Below are positions 54,855 to 64,000 of a DNA stretch of 64,000 bases, piece by piece. Each line of letters starts with the position of its first letter. The stretch's first letter is position 1. The translations under genes and the position numbers were made by a program. This DNA comes from Eurosta solidaginis (lineage: Eukaryota; Arthropoda; Insecta; Diptera; Tephritidae). The stretch lies in the NCBI RefSeq assembly GCF_040869045.1, contig NC_090321.1, positions 88,022,603 to 88,086,602 of the forward strand. The letters run 5' to 3'. Under the pieces are notes generated by a model that saw only the letters and a program-made list of their open reading frames with translations, was not told the origin of the DNA and ran no database searches.

Positions 54855-55207
54855 ATAAAAATAAATGTAAGGCGCGATAACCTCCGAAGAGATTTTATTC
54901 CGAGCTTCTCTTCCAATTTGCGTCGTGCTTCTTTTTAATTTTTTCTACAAATTGGCGGGACGGGACGTACTTGTTTTATGCCGACTCCGAACGGCATCTG
55001 CGAGCCAGGTGAGTTGTCACTGAGAGCTTCTCATGGCAGAACTATACTCGGAGTGCTTATCAAACACTGCCGAGGGGCGACCCGCTTAGAAAATTCTAAT
55101 TGAAAAACCTTATTTCTAAAATTTTGATGTTGCTTTGTCCGGGGTGCTAACCCAGGGCTTTCGGTGCGGTAGGCGGAGCACGTTACCATCACACCACGGT
55201 GGCCGCC
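54855..55207 (-). mobile_element. tRNA-derived SINE, essentially full length
   Basis: On the minus strand from 55207: ggcggccaccgtggtgtgat, 'ggtaacgtgctccgcctacc' (A-box-like), 'gccctgggttagcaccccgg' (B-box-like), 'caaagcaacatcaaaatttt', 'cactccgagtatagttctgc', 'ggcataaaacaagtacgtcc', 'ggaagagaagctcgg' and an AT tail at 54855. This copy defines the order of blocks used to recognise the other copies. Transcription by RNA polymerase III from the tRNA-like head is expected for such SINEs. Confidence 0.8.
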
Positions 55208-55329
55208 AAATATCAAAATGTATTCATTAATATTTATTAAATTTGTTTCAATTAAAAAAAGTGTCAGTGTAAGTAAATATTTATACACATGTTTCTTTAT
55301 TTTCAAATAAAATGGTGGAAATATTATAC

Positions 55330-55690
55330 TGTCCTTATCCATTTTCTTGCAAACAACCTTACGTTTCACTATTGGAGATTCCATCCTGCTGCAGCTGTAT
55401 GGAGGATGATGAGGTAGACTCATCAAATCACTTTATGCTTGATTGGCCAGCTTTTGCCAGAACTAGGTGAAAGTATTTCGGTCGCGACTCACTTGGATCT
55501 CCCGAGGATGTATCCAAGGTTGAGATCGGTATCATTCCGAACGTTATCGTTGCTACCCAACGATTCTCTAAGTGGCTATATCTACGTCACCGTTATTTTA
55601 TTGTATGTGGTATCACAACGGACCTTCATGTTGTCCAAGTGAGCTTCCTTATCAGGGCAGCTGCCACCTAGCCTAACCTAACCTTCACTA
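55330..55690 (+). pseudogene. LINE 3' end (C-terminal zinc-type region)
   Basis: The plus strand reads CSCMEDDEVDSSNHFMLDWP, AFARTR, a stop, then DSLGSPEDVSKVEIG and IVATQRFSKW. This resembles the C-terminal Cys-His region and tail of insect LINEs (C.C......H.L..CPAF). The second Cys before PAF is Trp here. It ends with cctagcctaacctaacctt, a typical terminus. 5'-truncated. Confidence 0.6.
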
Positions 55691-56360
55691 TTCGACATAA
55701 AAGCACATTTTTTGCTGGTAATTTTTAACAACTTTCAAAATCATTCGGCACAGTTAGCAGAGCCTTGTGATGGTTCTCTTGAATCAAGCTAGACATATTT
55801 GACAACAGTTGCAAAATATAAATAAATTGTCCTTTTAAGTCTTGTCACTTTCGTTTTTGCACGAATTTGGCTTTTTAGATTCTTCCACTTTGCGGTCTTA
55901 ACTCTGCGAATTGCTTCACTTAATTCAAATTAAAGACGCTCCATCTAGTTCGCTTTGATTTTCATTAACATACTGATGATGCTGAGTATCATTTAAGCTT
56001 CACAATATTCTAGGAAATTAGTTTTATTAGCGTCATGAGATGCTAGAAGGGGTATTCAAATCAAAGTACTATAATGAAAATATCAAAATGCAACACAGGT
56101 GCTTTTACCTGTTTTTTTGTATCTTCACTTGAAATGTCAATAAATTTAAATGTAAAGAAATGCAACTCTGATGATTTTACTTGTTGTTTTGTATCTTCAC
56201 ACGAAATGTCAATAAATTTAAATGTAAAGAAAGTTTGACAATTTATTGCAGGCTTCGCATAAAAAGCATCAACAAGCAACTTTGGTGCTTTTACCTGTTG
56301 TTTATACCATGGTACAACGATGAAAACTCACACCAACTGTTCCCATTATGTACAATATAT
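55691..56360. other. Interval with a ~72-bp tandem duplication
   Basis: Units near 56099 and 56171 share ttgtatcttcac and gaaatgtcaataaatttaaa and then tgtaaagaaa. A third partial unit begins near 56280 (ggtgcttttacctgttgttt). The matching frames FFTFKFIDISSEDTKKQV on the minus strand are by-products. Otherwise nothing is recognisable. Confidence 0.55.
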
Positions 56361-58306
56361 TTTTCTACTCAGTTGAGCAGAGCTCACAGAGTATACTAAC
56401 TTTGATTGGATAACGGTTGGTTGTACAGGTATAAAGGAATCGAGATAGATATAGACTTCGATATGTATATCAAAATCATCAGTATCGAAAAAAAAATTTG
56501 ATTGAGCCATGTCCGTCCGTCTGTCCGTTAACACGATAACTTGAGTAAATTTTGAGGTATATTGATGAACTTTGGTACGTAGGTTCCTGTTCACTCATCT
56601 CAGATCGCTATTTAAAATGAACGATATCGGACTATAACCACGCCCACTTTTTCGATATCGAAATTTTCGAAAAATCGAAAAAGTGCGATAATTCATTACC
56701 AAATACGGATTAAGCGATGAGATTTGGTAGGTGAGTTGAATTTATCACGCAGAATAGAAAACTAGTAAAATTTTGGACAGTGGGCATGGCACCGCCCACT
56801 TTTAAAAGAAGGTAATTTATAAGATTTGCAAGCTGTAATTTGGCAGTCGTTGAAGATATCATAATGAAGTTTGGCAGGAACTATATATCTGCTTAATAAA
56901 AATTAGCAAAATCGGAGAACGACCACGCCCATTTTTTAAAAAAAAAATTTTTTTAATTCAAATTTTAAAGGAAAAGTTAATATCTTTACAGTATATAAGT
57001 AAATTATATCAACCTTCAACTCCAGTAATGATATGTTGCAACAAAATACAAAAATAAAAGAAAATTTCAAAATGGGCGTGGCTCCGCCCTTTTTCATTTA
57101 ATTTGTCTAGGATACTTTTAATGCCATAAGTCGAACAAAAATTTACCAATCCTTGTGAAATTTGGTATAGGCTTAGATTCTAGGACGATAACTGTTTTCT
57201 GTGAAAAAGGGCGAAATCGGTTGAAGCCACGCCCAGTTTTTATACACAGTCGACCGTCTGTCCTTCCGCTCAGCCGTTAACACGATAACTTGAGCAAAAA
57301 TTTATATATCTTTACTAAACTCAGTTCACGTATTTATCTGAACTCGCTTTGTATTGGTGTAAAAAATGGCCGAAATCTGACTATGACCACGCCCACTTTC
57401 TCGATATCGAAAATTAAGAAAAATGAAAAAAATGCCATAATTTTATACCAAATACGAAAAAAGGGATGAAACATGGTAATTGGATTGGTTTATTAACGCA
57501 AAATATAACTTTAGAAAAAAACTTTGCAAAATGGGAGTGACACCTACCATATTAAGTAGAAGAAAATGAAAAAGTTCTGCACGGCGAAATCAAAAGCTGT
57601 TGGAATCTTGGCAGGAATATTGTTCGTGGTATTACATATACTATAAATAAATTAACGGTGGCCGACAGATGATGTTCTGGATCACACTGGTACAAATTTT
57701 GGTCGATATCTCGAAAACGCCTTCACATATACAACTACCACCACTTCTTTTTAAACCCCCCATTAATACCTTTAATTTGATACCCAAATGGTACAAACAC
57801 ATTATGGAGTCACCCCTGGTCCACCTTTATGGCGATATCTCGAAAACGCCTTCACCTATAGAACTAAGGCCCACTCCCTTTTAAAATACTCATTAACACC
57901 TTTCATTTGATACCCATATCGTACAAGCAAATTCTAGAGTCAACGCTGGTCCACCTTTATGGCGATATCTCGAAAAGGCGTCCACCTATAGAACTAGGGC
58001 CCACTCCCTTTTAAAATACTCATTAACACCGTTCATTTGATACCCATATCGTACAAACAAATTCTAGAGTCAGCGCTGGTCCACCTTTATGGCGATATCC
58101 CTAAATGGCGTCCACCTACAGAACTATGGCCCACTCCCTCTTAATACCTTCCATTTGATACCCATGTCATACAGACACAAACACACATTCCACGGTTACC
58201 CTATGTTAATTTTCCTACATGGTGATTTTCCCGTATTTTGTCTCCATAGCTCTCAGCTGAGTTTGTAATGTTCGGTTACACCCGAACTTAGCCTTCCTTA
58301 CTTGTT
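56361..58306 (+). mobile_element. DINE-1-like element E6, short array
   Basis: Plus orientation, 1.95 kb. It has a 5' end tactcagttgagcagagctc, a short GTCC microsatellite (56507-56529), a full core with several 'ccacgcccac' and tttcgatatcga boxes, about three to four monomers (57775-58150), a subterminal inverted motif, the hairpin gttcgg-ttacac-ccgaac, and a 3' end ttccttacttgtt. The 71-codon frame at 57669 spans monomers and is not a gene. Confidence 0.65.
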
Positions 58307-58887
58307 TATATACATTTTTATTACTTTTTTGTTTGCAACTTCTTCAAGTTTTGCAATAGCGCCGCTTTTTATATTTTAATTTTTGTTCGAAATAAAGCCC
58401 ATTTATTTCCCTGAAAAGAACTAAAACTTTCTGATCCAATGCCTACTATAGCGTTTATACCCAAAAATGTAAGGTAGAATGGAAGGTCCGTAACATTGGA
58501 ATCACCCATATTATTTCTCTCATGATAACATATTTCAAAATAGTTTTCTTTTTATGATTTTCAAATGTAAATTGTTTTAACAAAAATGTAGTAGTAAAAT
58601 TTGTGTTTCATCATTAAACACTTTAATGCATATTTGCACACATTTCAAATAGTTGCGCAGTGATACTTCGACGAAAAGTCACTCATACGCCACGTACTAA
58701 GGCTACATACCGTGAATGTATGCAACCGTGTATGATTACGTTTCCATACTATTTTGTAATCTAGGTAATACTTTTTTATAAATATTAAAACTAACCAAAA
58801 GCCATAAATATAATTAATGTAGTTAAAACGATCAAAACACTGAAAATTTTAGCGACTGTGGGTGAATTTATATATACATACATACAT
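58307..58887. other. No clear feature
   Basis: AT-rich interval. A phrase 'atggaaggtccgtaa' near 58479 resembles one near 17180. Otherwise nothing. Confidence 0.35.
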
Positions 58888-58889
58888 TA

Positions 58890-59411
58890 GGGTGTTTCGT
58901 TTTCAGGCGATAATGTTTGTCGTGCCTGAACATCTTAATCTATATAGAAAATTAACAATTAATGCTTTACAGGCTTTAATTGTGTGAAAAATGTTATTTT
59001 TCTAATATCGTTCACCCAAATTGAAAGCGAGAAGCGGGGCTTTTATAGTTATAAAGATAGGAAATTATGGCGAAAATCACTCCAAAATGATTTCACGACT
59101 TTAGCCTGTCTTACCAATTTTTTTATGTCAATTGATGATTAAATCTTAAGTATGCCAGTAGCTCTAGACATGCTGAAATGGACTTAATGAGATTTGATTT
59201 TCGCAATTGCTCCTTTTTGAGAATATTTGCTGTCATTAACTCAACTGCCAAAAATGGACTTAGTAACTTTTGCTTGAACGCCGGCAATATCTTATGCAAA
59301 GTTTGTAAAGTTTATTAGAGCGTCAGCAAAGCTTTAAGCCTATACAGTTAAATGTAGCTTCAAGTCCAGCATAGCTTCTTTCAAAACTTGGTAGCTCGAA
59401 CTTAAACACCC
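58890..59411. mobile_element. Candidate MITE with gggtgttt ends and TA flanks
   Basis: TA-gggtgttt at 58888-58897 faces aaacaccc-TA at 59404-59413. The inverted match is only 8-10 bp, so this is a tentative mariner-type miniature element. There is no coding frame inside. Confidence 0.5.
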
Positions 59412-59413
59412 TA

Positions 59414-59787
59414 ACAGTCACATGTACATTCATTGCGGCCTAATCGAATGCTGGAAGATGTTAAGTGCGGAAAATATAGAGACCGCGTTTTGTTTATTTT
59501 TTTTGGGGTGCGGAAGAGTTTGCATATTATGAATATGAAACTGCCGGGATGTTTTTTGGTTACTTACATTTCTCTTTTCCATTTTTATAAATATTCTTTA
59601 TTCTAAAGCTATTGGTTGTACTACTGGAGTCAGGTTTGACTGGACTACTAGTTCAGATTTTGTGCTAAATTTTTTTTTTTTATAGAAATAATGTCTAGCA
59701 CGGAATATGAGATAAGTACGTATTTTTATTGAAAGCCACTTTTTGCTCTTTAAATAACTGGTACGATGAATAATGCCACATTGCGTG
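59414..59787. other. No clear feature
   Basis: AT-rich interval. Nothing recognisable. Confidence 0.35.
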
Positions 59788-60066
59788 GTTCGTCGATTTT
59801 AAAGCCGCCTTCGACAGCACGAAAAGGAGCTACCTATATGCCGCTATGTCTGAAATTGGTTTCCCCGCAAAACTTATACGGCTATGCTAAATTACGTTGA
59901 GCAACAGCTCAGTCAGAATTGGGGAGAACCTCTCCGAGCCGTTCGAAACTAAACGAGGATTCAGACAGGGTGACCACTTATCGTGCAACTTCTTTAATTT
60001 GTCGCTGGAGAAAATTATACTAGCTGCAGAACTTAACCCCTCTGAGACTATATTCTATAAGAGCAG
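59788..60066 (+). pseudogene. Internal fragment of the 43695-type LINE RT
   Basis: It starts at VDFKAAFDS (motif A) and runs through GFPAKLIRLC. A 9-base deletion and a stop follow. Then come SSVRIGENLSEPFETKRGFR, QGDHLSCNFFNLSLEKIILA and NPSETIFYKS. It lacks both ends of the element and the YADD motif. It matches 44068-44350 closely at the DNA level, so the two copies are close relatives. Confidence 0.8.
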
Positions 60067-60866
60067 TTACTATATGTTTGCCTTAATCTAGACAAGTTAT
60101 TTTCTCAAAAATAAAGTATTTTTCTTTGTTAATGAAATCAATTTTCTTAAGTTACCTTAAGTAAAATTGTATAAAAAAATTAACGCAAATTTTGTGAGAA
60201 ATATTCAATCAAGGATTCTTGATTAAAATAAAGAAATATTTTTCCTCAAATGAATGAAAAATTGTATACACATCTTACTCATTAAATTGAAATTCTTCTC
60301 AATTTAGAGAACATATTTTTAGGAAATATTTCGCTCATTGTAGGTAAGTGTTTTTTTCTGAACGTACTTTGGTCTAGGTAGGTACTCTCAGATCCACGCG
60401 CGTTACTGGGTACACCGCGTCAGCTCTTTTTTGAGCACTTGACGCCAGCGCGCTATTTGGCATATACAAATGTATAAGCAATCGTCTCCAACACCTGTAT
60501 ATTCCCGTAGAATACTGAGTTAAGCTATCTAAGTTATCGCAAATAAATTTACAAACTATTAAATCTTAATGTCAAATTTATGAACTGTAATTGCTAAGTC
60601 TGTTGACTGCGTTTGCTATACTTTGTATACGCCTTAAATTATATTCAATTTTTAGGAATATTTAGTTTTAAATAAATTAATAAATATTAAATAGATTACT
60701 CAGAAAAGATAGTCCATGTCACTTCCCGCCCGAGAGTAAGTTCGTTTGTACAGGTATTTTTAACCAATAAATTGAACTTAACTGAATATAATCATTTTTT
60801 AACTGAAGCTAGAAAATCTAATTTCATCAGGACTTGTTCACTCAGTTTCAGGCCTATTTTCTTATT
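60067..60866. other. AT-rich interval with no supported feature
   Basis: Nothing recognisable on either strand. A short imperfect inverted phrase near 60415-60460 (ccgcgtcagctc and gagcacttgacgcc) is too weak to call. Confidence 0.35.
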
Positions 60867-61430
60867 TCCTTTATATTAGGCTGGTTGAATGTTTGTACGC
60901 ATTTTCAATACAAATCTTGCAATCGATTTTTAAGTAATTTTTCATTGAGCTACAAACGTAAAACTTCACATAGAGGTTAACAATGCAACAAAAGAGGAAA
61001 AAATCCGTTGGCTGGCGCACGAAATAATTAGATGAAGATTAGAGAATGAAACCTGATTTTAGGTAATTATCGATGAGCTATAAACTTGAAATTTCAAACT
61101 TCATTCCGAGGCCGACGACAGTTTAAAACGCATAATAAAAGGTTTCGCTAGGGGGCGCACGGATCGAGATATTTAGAAAAATCGTACGGAATGGAGGGAA
61201 TCGTGCGATCGATCTTTAAGTAACCTCCCATTGAGGTACAAACGTAAAACTTCACAGTTAGGTTAAGACACCGGGACAGTGAACCAAAAATTAAAAAAAT
61301 TCTGTTAGGTGGCGCACAGTTCGAAATGATTGGATAAGAATTTGGAATTTTGACATAGGTTTTCAAATGATTTCTCATTGAGCTACAATCCGACCGGATA
61401 GGACCACTATAGTATATATCTCCCATACAA
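60867..61430 (+). repeat. 'ggtggcgcacgg' repeat family, about three units
   Basis: Units include 'tttaagtaatttttcattga', 'gctacaaacgtaaaacttca', 'caatgcaacaaaagaggaaa' and 'ccgttggctggcgcacg', then variants 'gctagggggcgcacggatcg' and 'gttaggtggcgcacagttcg'. The first unit is nearly the reverse complement of 42180-42365, with the same 'tatattaggctggttgaatg' edge. The 92-codon minus-strand frame is incidental. Confidence 0.7.
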
Positions 61431-61515
61431 ACGATTTTTTCGATAAGGTTTTCGTAATTTCTTCCTACAAATTAAAAATTGAAATTTCATCAGATGCTTG
61501 CGTAAGCGTATTATT

Positions 61516-61702
61516 GTCATGAATAGCTTCTCAGTGAAAACTCATCTGCCTTGCGGATGCCGTTCGGAATCGGCCTTAAACAAGTAAGTCCCGTCCCGCC
61601 AATTTGTAGTAAAAACTAAATAGGAGCAAGACGCAAATTGGAAGAAAAGCTCGGTATTAAATCTCTTCGGAAGTTATAGCGCTTTACATTTATTTATTTT
61701 TA
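61516..61702 (+). mobile_element. SINE, 5'-truncated 3' half
   Basis: gaatagcttctcagtgaaaa, 'ctcatctgccttgcggatgc', 'cgttcggaatcggccttaaa', 'gtcccgtcccgccaatttgt', 'ggaagaaaagctcgg' and an AT tail with tttatttattttt. It is closer to the consensus than the copies at 2091 and 11213. Confidence 0.75.
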
Positions 61703-62300
61703 TAATTGCATGTCTTTTTTTGAAACGTTACAGTTTTATTTTTTTTTTTTTTTTTGTATAAACCCTGAATTTGGAAGTGCCGAAAATTGCATTTATTTAA
61801 GCCAAATTAATTTTTCAGCTTCACCTTTATATATGATAAAATCTGTTGCAAATAAATTTATAAAGTAATACATAGAGTCTATAGACGTTCAGACGGTCTG
61901 GTTTTTGAGATCCTTACAATCTTTGCTGCCAATGCCATTCGAAAAAAAAATTATGGCACCAAAAAATATACCTGAAATTGCCGTTTGGTGTTAACATTTT
62001 TACACGTTAAACCAACTCTACGACTTTTTCTTCAAATCATAAAAATATAAAATGCGTCCGAACGCTTGCAAAAAGTCAAACATCTCAGGCCTCAGCCCGC
62101 ACATTTTAATATGGGTTTTATTAAAGTGTTTAACGGAACAAAGTGTCTGTTAAATAAATATACAGATAATCTTATCACTTCACTAATCATATTTGTATAT
62201 TATGAACTATATCTCGAAACTTTACCAAAAATAAATTCTACTAACTTAGGCACGGCTTTTCACCGCGAGTGAGTTTAACCTTGCCAAATTTTCCGATAAC
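61703..62300. other. No clear feature
   Basis: AT-rich interval. The 68-codon frame at 62066 has no recognisable motif. Confidence 0.35.
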
Positions 62301-62450
62301 CTCTGTGTTCCAATGGACGGTAGTCCAGAACCCGATAAAAATTTAACATGCAAATCCATCAACAAATTGATCCATATGAACAACACTGTCATTGCATTTG
62401 CATGTTAAATTTTTATCGGGACCTGGATCACTGTTCATTGGAATACAGAG
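62301..62450. mobile_element. 150-bp MITE with ~55-bp inverted arms
   Basis: The arm 62301-62355 (ctctgtgttccaatggacgg ... aaatttaacatgcaaat) is inverted at 62396-62450 with a few mismatches. The loop is about 40 bp. The exact ends and target duplication are unclear; aac follows or precedes the arms on both sides. Confidence 0.7.
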
Positions 62451-62769
62451 AACCGGGAATAATAATGCTCATCTCAGTTTAAGGGGGTAAAGTGGAGAGG
62501 TTGAACTCTAGTTAACGCTAACTGTAGTTTAAACTTGCACTGAAAAGCCGATATTTAGTATTAAGCCGTTAGTTATACATACCTCTTTTGCGAATATTAA
62601 GCTTGCCGGGCGAAATATAATAAATTATAGTCTAAAATGAAACTGTGCAAAATTAAAACCTTGTGCATTTAAGGTGCAGAAGTTATATGAAACGGTTGAT
62701 AACCGTTAATTTGTCTATCATTTTTTCCATTTTCAAATCGGGTCATTTAGGTTAGTTATAAAGAATCAG
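62451..62769. other. No clear feature
   Basis: AT-rich interval. Nothing recognisable. Confidence 0.35.
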
Positions 62770-63270
62770 TACCTGGGCGACCGAGCTTTGCTCGGCAATC
62801 TTCGAGTATGCCGCATAGCATACTTTGTTCTACATGTCATCATTAATCAAACTCTACTTTATTTATATGTACATATATTATATATTTTTACTTACCAATA
62901 TTTGATTTCCTTAAAAATATATTTAAAAAACATATCAAACACTAACCGCAAAATGAACTGGAACGAAAAATTTGTAATGGGTAATTCCAGCCTATAGTAT
63001 AAGGGATTGTTATGACAATTAGTGAAATCGAGAACTAAGTTATTTAGGTCGAGTAACTTCATGCGCGGAATTATTAATTTCAAAAATTTTTTTTAGTTAT
63101 ACACTATGAAAGTCTCACTATTTTATTACATTCCAAAAACTTGTAAATCCCACGAATGACAACTATCAGTTAGTTTAATTAAATGTCAACTTACTTCCCT
63201 AAGCGCCATCTATTGGTAAGTAGTTAAATCGTTAGATGTCGTTTTCAAATTGAACATATGCCTGTAGTGT
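62770..63270. repeat. Candidate interspersed repeat with two adjacent hairpins
   Basis: It starts acctgggcgaccgagctttg, with a 6-bp stem ccgagc-ttt-gctcgg, followed at about 62808 by gtatgc-cgcata-gcatac. The block near 63205 (aagcgccatctattgg) is a phrase I associate with dispersed fly repeats. There is only one copy in this window, so the call rests on memory and on the paired hairpins. Confidence 0.35.
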
Positions 63271-64000
63271 TCAACGGTAGCAAATTACCATGTGCAATGC
63301 ATTTTTTTATAAATTTATATAAAATTAAAAGTAATAACGAACATTTCAAAGAAAAAATCATGAGAATCGGTTAATTTTTGACAAAGTTATTGACAGTTGA
63401 AAAAATAGGTGAATAAAATATCAATTGCATTTTATCGAATTCAATTGCCGATAAATCCGAAAAGAAATTTTTTGAGGCAAAAAAAAACACGGGTTTCATT
63501 ATTTTGACCAAAGAAAAACATATTAAAATTTCATCGAAATCAAAAACCATGTCCTGCGCGGACCGGGTGTCTTGAAATGGAATGAGCCTTCTATAATATC
63601 CAAATAATAGGACCAATATTTTTGTGTCGTAGAGGATTTCGATTGACGTCTATGAAATGATCCTAGGCAAAAGTTTACTGTTATGCTCTTGGTTGACACT
63701 TTTACGGTAACACGCATAGGAATAACAGCTTTGCAATTGGTTCAACTTATAAATGTTCATTCAAAAATAAAAAAAAATTAAACATGTTAAACTGAGTAAG
63801 AGAACACATTTCCTTGGAATCAGCAAAACTTTATAAATTCGAGTGCTGTTTAAAATTTTTTATTTTATAATTCACAATTTTCATGTTATCTTTTAAGGTT
63901 GTTTCAAGCAGCGCCGGCGAAACGCGCAAAATTTGGGTGGGTAGTTTGGATCGGTGGTAAAAGTGTTAGCATGAGAGATTATATTGTTCTAGAAATTAGG
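63271..64000. other. AT-rich interval to the window edge
   Basis: No supported feature. The 64- to 81-codon minus-strand frames at 63371-63717 overlap and lack motifs. Confidence 0.35.

Noticed and set aside
57669..57884. Frame with MMFWITLVQILVDISKTPSH, also antisense at 48866-49099
   Set aside because: It lies at the array/core border of DINE-1-like elements in both places and is conserved because the DNA repeat is.

Overview
The window is almost entirely repetitive DNA from a eukaryotic genome. It is AT-rich and has no operons, no spliced host gene that I can recognise, and no stand-alone tRNA or rRNA gene. The mix of repeats points to a higher fly (Diptera), most likely a tephritid fruit fly. 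That mix is jockey-like LINEs, a tRNA-derived SINE, Tc1-, P-, hAT- and Transib-type DNA transposons, a Ty3/gypsy element, and very abundant DINE-1-like elements with GTCC microsatellites and GTTCGG-type end hairpins. The species assignment is inference from remembered repeat families, not a database match.

Layout. Positions 1-8125 hold two nearly identical copies of one internally deleted jockey-like LINE. The second copy is split by a 3.6-kb Ty3/gypsy LTR element that keeps a 902-codon RT-RNase H-integrase frame but has lost gag and most of protease. Positions 8188-9835 are a Tc1-type transposon converted into a giant palindrome. Positions 10-24 kb contain LINE 3' ends, SINE copies, a solo LTR, a DINE-1-like element with a 130-bp tandem array (13511-16886), and a 1.6-kb element carrying a hAT-type transposase remnant. 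Positions 24614-31365 are two DINE-1-like elements joined head to tail. Their arrays appear to differ by exactly one 12-monomer block. Positions 31-38 kb hold MITEs and a decayed P-element-like transposase interrupted by a complete Transib element (33571-36743). The Transib has perfect 5-bp target duplications and RSS-like ends, and its transposase is a RAG1-related pseudogene. Positions 38-64 kb are further LINE, SINE, MITE and DINE-1-like copies, a 21-bp minisatellite, and scattered copies of a 'ggtggcgca' repeat family.

How the parts relate. The genes here are transposon genes and nearly all are broken. Nesting gives a relative age order. The P-like element predates the Transib inside it. 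The LINE predates the gypsy-like element. A DINE-1-like array predates an insert that itself carries a SINE. A LINE reverse transcriptase predates the MITE inside it. Several boundaries are fixed by target-site duplications visible in the sequence. The main points of interest are the Transib with its recombination-signal-like ends, the higher-order repeat difference between the paired DINE-1-like elements, and the Tc1 palindrome. I found no host system that I would call new.
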